A stretch of 6,725 nt of DNA from Chloroflexota bacterium (GTDB lineage: Bacteria > Chloroflexota > Dehalococcoidia > Lucifugimonadales > Lucifugimonadaceae). Of the stretch, positions 1 to 6,160 are shown piece after piece (positions within the stretch are counted from its first letter, which is position 1; each line of letters begins with the position of its first letter). A program made the translations under genes and the position numbers. The stretch is taken from the NCBI GenBank assembly GCA_029262715.1, contig JAJCYX010000182.1:1-6725 (forward strand), read 5' to 3'. The notes under the pieces are model-generated. The model had not been told where the DNA came from. It did no database searches and saw only the letters and a program-made list of their open reading frames with translations.

Positions 1-1851
1 CACGTCCAGATTCCCGTCGTGCTGGCCGGTGATGTTCTGGAGGCCGAAGATCACGTAGAAGAACTTCTCGATCTTGCAGACGAAGAGACATCAGGTGGAT
101 TCACCGTAGGAGTTGCCGGACAGGCCGCAATAAACGCAGACTTCCAGGAGATCAGCGAGCGCGATCTGATCGTAGGAGAAACGATAGGAATCATCGCCGC
201 GCTGATTATCCTCGTGATCGTTTTCAAAGCATTTGGTTCCGTCTGGATTCCGCTGGTAGTCGCCATCATGGGCATCTTGATGACGTACGCATCGATCTCA
301 GTGATTGGCCAGTTCTACGACAACTTCCCGTTCTTCGTCACCAGCTTTGTGACAATGATCGGTCTGGCTGTAGGAATTGATTACACGCTGTTCATCGTCG
401 CTCGCTACCGAGAGGAACGAACACGAGGCAAAGAAAAGATAGAAGCCATAGTATTCTCCGGTTCGACAGCTTCCCGAGCCGTACTGTTCTCTGGATTCAC
501 CGTGGTGTTCGCGCTTGTCGGCATGTTGATCGTGCCGACGACCATCTTCTTCTCGATGGCACTCGGTGCGATCTTAGTTGTCATATTCACAGTGTTGCTG
601 GCGCTGGTGTTTCTACCGGCGTTGCTTAGCGTTCTTGGTGACAAGGTGAACGGCTGGCGAGTTCCGTTCTTGGCCGAAACGGTCGATTACGACGACACTA
701 CACACGGCTTCTGGAACTGGATGACTCGCAACGTGCTGAAACGTCCCGTAGTCTTTATGGTCCTGACGTTGACGCTGTTGATTGTCCTGGTCATCCCATA
801 CTTCGGCATCAATCTCGGGTTCAACGGCGTCGAAACACTCCCTGACGAGTTCAGAGCGGGCCAGACGTTCGACATCTTGCTCACAGAGTTCGAAGGTGGC
901 CAGGGACTGGGTGATCTCGCAACGGTGGACCTGGTGATCGAGCGGGATGCGAACGATCCGGCTGTGCAAAGTGCGGTCGACCGACTGAGCACGGCTCTCG
1001 CATCCGATTCGGCATTTGGCGGCGTTGCTGAATACGAGATCAGTTCGAGTGGCGAGGTTGGCGTGCTCCCGGTCATCCTCCAGGTTGCCGGGGATTCTGA
1101 CGAAGCGAATCAGTTCGTGAGAAACCTCCGGAGCGACTATTTGCCGGCTGCAGGGTTCCCAAGTGATCCGCTGGTTGGCGGTGTGACCGCATTCAACGTC
1201 GACTTCTTTAACCTCGTGGATGACTGGACACCCATCGTACTGGCACTTGTGCTCACGCTCAGCTTCATCTTGCTGACCATTGTTTTCAGGTCGCTGATCG
1301 TGCCGGTAAAAGCGATCATCCTCAACCTGCTCTCAGTCGGTGCTGCTTACGGGCTGCTCGTACTAGTGTTTCAGGAAGGCTTCCTGATCGACGTGCTCGG
1401 CTTCCAGCAGGTCAATGTCATCGAAGCGTGGATACCGCTCTTCCTGTTTGCGATTCTTTTTGGTCTATCAATGGACTACGAAGTGTTCCTGCTGAGCAGG
1501 ATCAGGGAGCGGTTCGATCAGACCGGCGACAATGATGAGTCAGTAGCGTTCGGGCTTAGAAGCACGGCCGGCATCATCACCGGCGCTGCGCTGATCATGG
1601 TTTCAGTCTTCTGGGGCTTCACGTTGGGTGATCTTGTGATGTTCCAGCAGTTCGGATTCGGTCTGGCTGTAGCGATCTTCGTTGACGCCACGATCATCAG
1701 ATCGATACTGGTACCGTCGACAATGAAGCTACTCGGATCGAATAACTGGTATCTGCCAGGCTGGCTGAGCTGGCTCCCGGACGTGCGAGTAGAAGGTGGA
1801 GATGCGCCACCGGCACAGACAGGCGCTCCAACACCTGTTGAAGCCGACTAA
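1..1851 (+). CDS. MMPL/RND-superfamily transporter, 5'-truncated
   Basis: This is an inner-membrane exporter of the MMPL (MmpL/YdfJ-like) branch of the RND superfamily, whose members use the proton gradient to move lipids, hydrophobic compounds or drugs. The frame is open to base 1, so the gene starts outside the window; the GTG at 19 is internal. Of 616 visible residues (codon 1 at base 1), about 1-50 are the end of the first periplasmic porter domain. Five helices follow at roughly 57-213, then helix 7 (about 249-270), the second porter domain (about 271-405) and five more helices (about 408-575). Both halves carry the family's intramembrane Asp-Tyr pair: GIDYTLFIVARYREE (D127, Y128) and GLSMDYEVFLLSRIRE (D492, Y493). 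The first helix and most of porter domain 1 are missing. The C-terminus is a short Pro/Ala/Glu tail ending in TAA. Substrate cannot be inferred; no partner gene is visible. Family call firm, substrate unknown. Confidence 0.93.
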   Translation, partial: HVQIPVVLAGDVLEAEDHVEELLDLADEETSGGFTVGVAGQAAINADFQEISERDLIVGETIGIIAALIILVIVFKAFGSVWIPLVVAIMGILMTYASISVIGQFYDNFPFFVTSFVTMIGLAVGIDYTLFIVARYREERTRGKEKIEAIVFSGSTASRAVLFSGFTVVFALVGMLIVPTTIFFSMALGAILVVIFTVLLALVFLPALLSVLGDKVNGWRVPFLAETVDYDDTTHGFWNWMTRNVLKRPVVFMVLTLTLLIVLVIPYFGINLGFNGVETLPDEFRAGQTFDILLTEFEGGQGLGDLATVDLVIERDANDPAVQSAVDRLSTALASDSAFGGVAEYEISSSGEVGVLPVILQVAGDSDEANQFVRNLRSDYLPAAGFPSDPLVGGVTAFNVDFFNLVDDWTPIVLALVLTLSFILLTIVFRSLIVPVKAIILNLLSVGAAYGLLVLVFQEGFLIDVLGFQQVNVIEAWIPLFLFAILFGLSMDYEVFLLSRIRERFDQTGDNDESVAFGLRSTAGIITGAALIMVSVFWGFTLGDLVMFQQFGFGLAVAIFVDATIIRSILVPSTMKLLGSNNWYLPGWLSWLPDVRVEGGDAPPAQTGAPTPVEAD

Positions 1852-1869
1852 GACTGTTTGAGAAGAACG

Positions 1870-1911
1870 AGTAGGGGCTGCTCCGATTCAGGAGCAGCCC
1901 CTACTGTTTTT
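1870..1911 (+). terminator. Rho-independent terminator of the MMPL gene, possibly bidirectional
   Basis: A perfect 15-bp inverted repeat (1870-1884 with 1891-1905) encloses the 6-nt loop GATTCA and is followed by G and five T (1907-1911). It begins 19 bp after the MMPL stop codon and has a G+C-rich stem, so it is a textbook intrinsic terminator for the plus strand. The TPP enzyme gene on the other strand ends at 1985 and runs toward it. In that direction the hairpin is followed by a looser T-rich run, so weaker termination of the minus-strand transcript is plausible. No other terminator is visible for that gene. Confidence 0.9.
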
Positions 1912-1984
1912 GCAATTCTGTGAATTGATGACGACCCGCCACCATCACCTTCAGGCACAGAGGGAGAGTCGCCTGCTTGCGGGT

Positions 1985-3640
1985 CTAGCCGATCAATCCT
2001 TGTTGTGGAACCGTCCATGGCGCACGATTCGACATCAATTTCGGCCTCGGCATGCGTTCCACCGGAACCTCAATCAGCACCGGCTTGTCCAGCTTCACCG
2101 CATCGGCAACAAGGTCGCCCACATCAGTTGGTTTATCCGTTCGCATGCCGACAACGCCGTATGCATCCGCAAGCTTCATGAAATCCGGGTTGTGCAGATC
2201 AGCTCCGTACTGGCCGCCAAAGTCCATGTCGAGGTCCCGGGCAACGTTGCCAAAAGCGTTGTCGTTGAAGACCACCGAAACGACGTTGATGCCGTACCTG
2301 ACGGCAGTCGCCAGTTCTCCTGAGTAGTACATAAATCCGCCGTCACCAGAGATCGAAACGACCGGTAGATCGGGTCGTCCAACCTTGGCGCCTAGAGCAG
2401 TTGGATACGAAAACCCGAGGTTCCCAGAGTAGCCAGAATCGATGTATGTCTTGGTGTTGTAGACCGGCCAGTGCAATCGTGAATAGTAGCCAAGCTGCGT
2501 CATTCCGGAGATGAAGATCGCATCGTCAGGAGTTCCCTCACGAAGCGCCTTCAGAATCGAATCCTGCGGCTGGTCCTTCTCGTCCTCAGCACCTTCCAGG
2601 CTTGCCCTGATCTCGGCAACCCGCGCCGCTGGAGAGGGCCTGTCCGATGCGCCGTTGCTCACGCTCATTGCCTGTAATGCAATCAGCGTGCCCTTCGCAT
2701 CACCGACGAGTCCCAGCGTGTCCGGGACGAACTGTCCCATGACAGACGGGTCGGCATCTATGTGGATCAGCTTTGCGCCGTTACCTGCCGGGTTCCTGAG
2801 CGAGAACCTGGAGCCGATGACGATCACTACATCGGCGTTTTCCATCGTGTCCTTCACCAGTCCGTTGGGTCCAAGAGATGACCCAAGACTTAGCGGGTGG
2901 CGGTCACTGATGGTGCTTTTTCCGCCAGCGGAGGTGATGACCGGAATATTCGTCGCCTCGGCAAACGCAACAAGCTCATCTTCAGCGTTGGACCGTGCTA
3001 CACCGCCTCCCGCATAGATCACCGGGTTCTTTGCTGCGGCGATCAGCTTCGCTGCCTCAGTCAGCTTGTCGTCGGCCGGTGTGGACCTGTCTTGTGGGGA
3101 CGGCTCCTGTAGATCAACCTCTTCACGTTCGACCATCGCCTCTGGTGGCAGCTCGAACTCAACAGGCCTGGGGCGACCAGTTCGCAACTGCCGGAACGCC
3201 TCATGGAGACCCCCAGGAACTTCATGCGGACTCATCACGCGTTGCTGCCACTTGGTGACCGGCTTAATGGTGTCGATCTGGTCGTTGACCTCATGCAGTC
3301 CGCCAAGGTCCTTGCCAATCGTACTGCGAGGGATTTGACCTGCGATGACCAGGATTGGCGACGACCGGGAATAGGCTGTGCTCATTCCCGCTGCTGCGTT
3401 GTAGAGGCCTGGGCCGGGGACCACAAGCGCCACACCGGGTTTACCGGTGGCACGAGCGTAACCGTCCGCCATGTAGGTGGTCGTGCCTTCGTGGCGGGCC
3501 GTGATCATCCTGATACCCGGCTCTTCACGCAGTGCGTCGATGATTCCGTACATCTGGACGCCGGGAAGGCCAAATATGACGTCAACGCCTTCTCGAATCA
3601 AGGTCTGTACAATGGCCTGGCCACCGGTCATCTCGGGCAT
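1985..3640 (-). CDS. Thiamine-diphosphate-dependent enzyme, acetolactate-synthase-like
   Basis: Cytoplasmic TPP enzyme of the IlvB/benzoylformate-decarboxylase superfamily, 551 residues, normal for the family. The N-terminal pyrimidine-binding domain (about 1-170) contains FGLPGVQ and the RHEG..ADGYARATGKPGV block; E51 is the glutamate that activates TPP. A central Rossmann-like domain (about 190-330) has YAGGGV and IGSRFS. The C-terminal domain holds the TPP/Mg signature starting GDGGF (432-436) and reaching NDNAFGN (459-465). The start at 3640 is chosen because AGGAG lies 10 nt upstream and the protein then begins MPEMTGGQAIVQ, as homologues do; an in-frame ATG at 3694 has no ribosome-binding site. 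Family members carry out acetolactate synthesis, 2-oxoacid decarboxylation or related C-C chemistry. HEG replaces the HEQ/HEA common in true acetolactate synthases, and no ilvN or ilvC lies nearby, so biosynthetic IlvB is not supported. Product is unknown. Stop codon is TAG. Confidence 0.88.
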   Translation of the reverse strand: MPEMTGGQAIVQTLIREGVDVIFGLPGVQMYGIIDALREEPGIRMITARHEGTTTYMADGYARATGKPGVALVVPGPGLYNAAAGMSTAYSRSSPILVIAGQIPRSTIGKDLGGLHEVNDQIDTIKPVTKWQQRVMSPHEVPGGLHEAFRQLRTGRPRPVEFELPPEAMVEREEVDLQEPSPQDRSTPADDKLTEAAKLIAAAKNPVIYAGGGVARSNAEDELVAFAEATNIPVITSAGGKSTISDRHPLSLGSSLGPNGLVKDTMENADVVIVIGSRFSLRNPAGNGAKLIHIDADPSVMGQFVPDTLGLVGDAKGTLIALQAMSVSNGASDRPSPAARVAEIRASLEGAEDEKDQPQDSILKALREGTPDDAIFISGMTQLGYYSRLHWPVYNTKTYIDSGYSGNLGFSYPTALGAKVGRPDLPVVSISGDGGFMYYSGELATAVRYGINVVSVVFNDNAFGNVARDLDMDFGGQYGADLHNPDFMKLADAYGVVGMRTDKPTDVGDLVADAVKLDKPVLIEVPVERMPRPKLMSNRAPWTVPQQGLIG

Positions 3641-3812
3641 GAGGGACTTGCTCCTGGATTGCGCCACATTGCGACTCTTTTCGGGCGAGCGCATCTAGCG
3701 GAGATATTGATCTGTGAGTTGAGCTTCGTGAGAAGCATCTGGAAAACTCTGGCAGACTAGCTGGCGCGAGATGCCAGCGCAAGCGAAACGGATCTGACAC
3801 AGATGCGGTCGA
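3641..3812 (-). other. 172-bp leader between sixA-like and TPP enzyme genes, two small hairpins
   Basis: This is the longest non-coding gap in the minus-strand gene row. Read on the minus strand it holds two short perfect inverted repeats: 3760-3778 (6-bp stem GCTGGC/GCCAGC, 7-nt loop) and 3723-3736 (5-bp stem GCTTC/GAAGC, 4-nt loop). A TTTT run follows the first hairpin after about 13 nt, too far for a good intrinsic terminator. I cannot pick out a convincing -35/-10 pair. The gap is long enough for a separate promoter of the TPP enzyme gene, but that is inference. Confidence 0.35.
3651..3655 (-). promoter_or_regulatory. Ribosome-binding site of the TPP enzyme
   Basis: AGGAG on the minus strand sits 10 nt before the ATG at 3640. 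It decides the start of the TPP enzyme gene against the upstream in-frame ATG at 3694, which has no purine-rich site before it. Confidence 0.7.
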
Positions 3813-4283
3813 TCACCTGAAAAGCAGCGTTGGCGCAAGCCAGAGCAGTTCTCCCGATTGTGCCGAGTCGATCTTTAGTAGGGCAGCGGAGCCAGGTTGC
3901 ATCCGAATGTTTGCGCTGTGGTCGATCGATATCAACTGGGAGATGTACGCGCTAATTGTTGGCTCGTGCCCAACGATAACGAGTGTTCGGGTCCCAAGAT
4001 GCAGATGCTTGTCGACGAGACTGCTAAATTCGCCATTTGCAATCTCATCTACGGGTTCTGGCTGAGGCCAACCGGCGGTGGTGTGCAATATTTCGGCTGT
4101 CTGAACAGCCCTTACGAATGGGCTGGTGAGCAAGGCGTCAGGTTCGACAACCTTACCGAGCTGCTTTGCCGATTCCCGGAACTGCTCAATACCTGCCTGC
4201 GTCAGAGGCCGCTGTGAATCGCTCGGCCACCGCGCTGAATCGTGATCTTCAGCCTTCGCGTGTCGGACGAGTAGAAGCTTCAT
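3813..4283 (-). CDS. sixA: SixA-type phosphohistidine phosphatase
   Basis: Small histidine-phosphatase-superfamily protein of 156 residues, matching the usual 150-160 of SixA. Visible signature: MKLLLVRHAKA at the N-terminus with the nucleophile H8 after R7, then SPFVRAVQTAEIL (R59) and the second catalytic histidine in VIVGHEPTIS (H106). The RPLTQAGIEQ block after a Trp-containing loop is also characteristic. SixA enzymes remove phosphate from phosphohistidine; in E. coli the proposed targets are the ArcB HPt domain and the nitrogen PTS. No histidine kinase or PTS gene is in view, so the target here is unknown. The ATG at 4283 is chosen from the conserved N-terminus, although its ribosome-binding site is poor. 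The frame stays open upstream to a TTG at 4358, giving 25 extra residues with no conserved character. Stop is TGA. An alternative is a broad-specificity phosphatase of the same fold. Confidence 0.87.
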   Translation of the reverse strand: MKLLLVRHAKAEDHDSARWPSDSQRPLTQAGIEQFRESAKQLGKVVEPDALLTSPFVRAVQTAEILHTTAGWPQPEPVDEIANGEFSSLVDKHLHLGTRTLVIVGHEPTISAYISQLISIDHSANIRMQPGSAALLKIDSAQSGELLWLAPTLLFR

Positions 4284-4381
4284 TGCGGTGCGGTCAGTGC
4301 TGTCTGGGTCTGGACACAGAGTAAAACGGTCTCTCGACGCGTCCGTAGCCACGGGCAACCCTGAATGCCAGGGAAGGGAAT

Positions 4382-4627
4382 CTAGGAGTCTTTGTCACCG
4401 TCGGAGCGTTCAATTTCTTCATCTTCCACTGATGCATCGCCAGAAACAGCTGCATTACTGCTATCTTCCAGGGCATCCTGCTTATCCAGCTCTGCAATCT
4501 CCGCCTCGGCCTCGCGCTGAATCGACCGGCGGTCCGCCTTTTCCTTCAACACGGCGATCCCGACTCCTACTGCGGTTCCCGCCATGCCAACCATCGCCAT
4601 GATCGGAGCAGCTGTCGATCTACACAT
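4382..4627 (-). CDS. Small single-helix membrane protein with acidic C-terminal tail
   Basis: I do not recognise this 81-residue protein. One hydrophobic, Gly/Ala/Met-rich segment (about residues 6-27) is followed at once by a basic patch, KEKADRR, which suggests an N-out, C-in anchor. Residues 28-50 are charged and heptad-like, favouring a helix or short coiled coil. The last 31 residues are strongly acidic (12 Asp/Glu, 2 basic) and probably disordered. There are no cysteine pairs or catalytic motifs. Start: the ATG at 4627 gives the full membrane segment, but it has only a weak purine stretch before it; Met10, Met12 or Met15 could also start it. It is 78 bp downstream of yebC and 98 bp upstream of the SixA-like gene, same strand. 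The general plan recalls YtxH-like or stress-associated small membrane proteins, but no family motif supports that. Composition is protein-like, and the overlapping opposite-strand frame looks worse. Confidence 0.6.
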   Translation of the reverse strand: MCRSTAAPIMAMVGMAGTAVGVGIAVLKEKADRRSIQREAEAEIAELDKQDALEDSSNAAVSGDASVEDEEIERSDGDKDS

Positions 4628-4705
4628 ATTTTCTTAGCGAACCTTTATGTGAACTTGTTGAGTTGCTTTGTCGCATTATTGGCCGTAGTCCAGTGAACCG
4701 GCTGG

Positions 4706-5464
4706 CTAGGACTCTGCGTACTCAGCCATCGCCTCATCGGTAAATTCGGCGTTCGAGAATACCTTCTGGACGTCATCAATCTCTTCGAGCGCGTCTATCA
4801 GCCGCATGGTCTGTCGAGACTTGTCGTTGTCCAGCTCAACAACGCTGGTCGGCACCATCGCTATCTCAGCACCCTCGATCTTCACGCCCTCAATCTTCTC
4901 AACGGCGGCTTGCACCTGGGGGAACCCATCGAACGCTGACGTGATGCTTATCTGGGAGTCCTCAATGTCGACATCTTCGGCTCCTGCGTCCACCACCTCA
5001 AGGGCGACATCGTCCGGGTCTCGGCCTTCGACGACCACTGAAATCTGGCCCTTTGTCTCGAAGTTCCATGCAACAGCGCCAGCCTGCGCCATGGTCCCGC
5101 CATTGCGGGTGAGCTTCGTGCGTACATCTGTGACAGAGCGGTTCTTGTTGTCTGTGAGGGTCTGGATGATGATGCCAATCCCACCCGGCCCGTACCCCTC
5201 GTAGGTGATCTCCTCAAGCTGATTCCCGCTATCTCCGGTTCCTGCACCACGCTCGATCGCACGCAGGATGTTGTCCTTCGGCATGTTGCTCGACCGTGCG
5301 TTGTCCACGGCCAGCCGAAGACGGAAGTTCATATCCGGGTTGCTGTCGCCTGATCGTGCGGCGACCATGATCTCCCTGGAAAGGCGTGTGAAGAGCTGCC
5401 CGCGCTTGGCGTCGGCGGCACCCTTCTTGTGCTTGATCGTGCTCCATTTTGAGTGACCTGACAT
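4706..5464 (-). CDS. yebC: YebC/PmpR (TACO1) family translation factor
   Basis: Full-length YebC-family protein, 252 residues (about 240-250 is usual). The N-terminus MSGHSKWSTIKHKKGAADAK is diagnostic. Further family blocks are MPKDNILRAIERG (61-73), YEGYGPGG (88-95), TDNKNRSVTDVR (104-115), NGGTMAQAGAVAW (121-133) and GAEDV (161-165). These proteins are cytoplasmic three-domain factors. They were long annotated as transcriptional regulators; TACO1 and bacterial YebC are now linked to translation of proline-rich or otherwise stalling sequences. The start is secure: AAGGAA lies 8 nt before the ATG. It follows rimM by 48 bp on the same strand, so co-transcription of two translation-related genes is likely. 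Stop is TAG. Nothing is missing or unusual. Confidence 0.97.
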   Translation of the reverse strand: MSGHSKWSTIKHKKGAADAKRGQLFTRLSREIMVAARSGDSNPDMNFRLRLAVDNARSSNMPKDNILRAIERGAGTGDSGNQLEEITYEGYGPGGIGIIIQTLTDNKNRSVTDVRTKLTRNGGTMAQAGAVAWNFETKGQISVVVEGRDPDDVALEVVDAGAEDVDIEDSQISITSAFDGFPQVQAAVEKIEGVKIEGAEIAMVPTSVVELDNDKSRQTMRLIDALEEIDDVQKVFSNAEFTDEAMAEYAES

Positions 5465-5472
5465 CTTATTCG

Positions 5473-5478
5473 TTCCTT
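5473..5478 (-). promoter_or_regulatory. Ribosome-binding site of yebC
   Basis: AAGGAA on the minus strand lies 8 nt before the yebC ATG at 5464, inside the 48-bp gap after rimM. It supports this start and independent ribosome loading within a shared transcript. Confidence 0.75.
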
Positions 5479-5512
5479 AGACCTGGTTCCCAGACGCCGA
5501 ATCACGTAACTG

Positions 5513-6049
5513 CTACTTGGATTGGGGTTTCGCCTGTTCCTGATCTTCTTGATCTGATGAACCTGCCTGTTCAACCGGTAGGTTGACCGTAATCACTTTA
5601 CTTACGATATCAACTTCTTTGACTGTGTTTCGAGTTGCCGGGATGAGGATTTCTCCTCCTCCGGGTTTTGAAACCACGTAGACGTCATTAGCGCCTGTCT
5701 CCATGATGCCAGAGACCGAGCCGATCTGGCTGCCATCGAGGTCGACGACTGACGACCCAATGATCTGATAGTGATAGTAGGTTCCTTCAGTGGCCTCTGG
5801 GAGTTGCGACTCGGGTATCTCTAGCGTCGCTCCGCGCAAAAGCTCTGCACCGTCACGGTCTTTCACGCCCTCGAAATAGACGTTCACCAGGCCTTTTCGA
5901 CCTGATGTCGCCTTCACAACGGTCAGATTCCTGTTGCTTGCGGTAAGAATTGCTCCTGGCGTAAGTCGAGAGATGTCGCCTGAGTACAGCTCAACCTCAA
6001 CTCTTCCGTCCAGGCCAACAGCCCGCCGCACGTGACCTATCGCTATCAA
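5513..6049 (-). CDS. rimM: Ribosome maturation factor RimM
   Basis: RimM binds ribosomal protein S19 and assists 30S head assembly and 16S rRNA processing. From the TTG at 6049 it has 178 residues, a normal length. The N-terminal domain (about 1-85) opens IAIGHVRRAVGLDGRVEVE and contains GVKDRDGAELLRG (61-73), the usual end of that domain. The C-terminal PRC-barrel (about 90-158) contains YYHYQIIG (91-98), ETGANDVYVV (117-126) and EILIPA (133-138). Residues 160-178 are a low-complexity Gln/Ser/Glu/Lys tail. The start is uncertain: TTG has no ribosome-binding site, while an in-frame CTG at 6091 (14 codons longer) has AGGAG 8 nt before it. The extra residues include ADPLIAIGHV, resembling VDPIVLGKM near the start of E. 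coli RimM. In many bacteria rimM lies between rpsP and trmD; here yebC follows and a membrane-protein gene precedes. Stop is TAG. Confidence 0.93.
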   Translation of the reverse strand: MIAIGHVRRAVGLDGRVEVELYSGDISRLTPGAILTASNRNLTVVKATSGRKGLVNVYFEGVKDRDGAELLRGATLEIPESQLPEATEGTYYHYQIIGSSVVDLDGSQIGSVSGIMETGANDVYVVSKPGGGEILIPATRNTVKEVDIVSKVITVNLPVEQAGSSDQEDQEQAKPQSK

Positions 6050-6099
6050 CGGGTCAGCTGGGATGTCGAGGTTTTCTGTAGCTTCTGGCAGAAAGATGG

Positions 6100-6104
6100 C
6101 TCCT
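6100..6104 (-). promoter_or_regulatory. Shine-Dalgarno site pointing to an upstream rimM start
   Basis: A perfect AGGAG on the minus strand lies 8 nt before an in-frame CTG (6091-6089) and about 50 nt before the conventional TTG start at 6049. An in-frame TAA at about 6118-6116 closes the frame upstream, so the true rimM start lies between that stop and 6049. The only ATG-like codons in this interval are ATC and ATA, plus CTG and CTC. The CTG has the best spacing. Confidence 0.5.
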
Positions 6105-6160
6105 GGGAAAGGCTGTTAGACGCGCTCGATCAATTCTACCCGGCGCTTGAACACACCAGG

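Noticed and set aside
361..1671. GGTCTGGCTGTA occurs twice in the MMPL gene (about 361 and 1660)
   Set aside because: Both copies encode Gly-Leu-Ala-Val in membrane helices of a protein with two related halves; there is no sign of a mobile or functional DNA repeat.
1913..1927. Small palindrome CAATTC-TGT-GAATTG just after the terminator
   Set aside because: It is short, A+T-rich and lies between convergent gene ends, where no operator is expected; I treat it as chance.
1906..1987. Readthrough of the TPP enzyme's TAG (27 open codons to the next TAG)
   Set aside because: An open run of this length is expected by chance fairly often, and the protein already has a normal family length and C-terminus.
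1910..2323. 137-codon plus-strand open frame
   Set aside because: It starts inside the terminator and overlaps the conserved C-terminal half of the TPP enzyme on the other strand; its translation is Arg/His-rich with no recognisable motif.
3641..3694. N-terminal extension of the TPP enzyme to the ATG at 3694
   Set aside because: There is no ribosome-binding site before 3694, the 18 extra residues are unlike the family, and AGGAG is well placed for the ATG at 3640.
3203..3760. 185-codon plus-strand open frame
   Set aside because: It lies antisense to the TPP enzyme's N-terminal domain, which carries clear family motifs; the translation looks like a shadow frame.
4628..4705. A+T-richer gap upstream of the small membrane protein as a promoter
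   Set aside because: Candidate -35/-10 pairs such as TTCACA with AATATG match the consensus poorly and overlap the start codon, so I could not support a promoter call.
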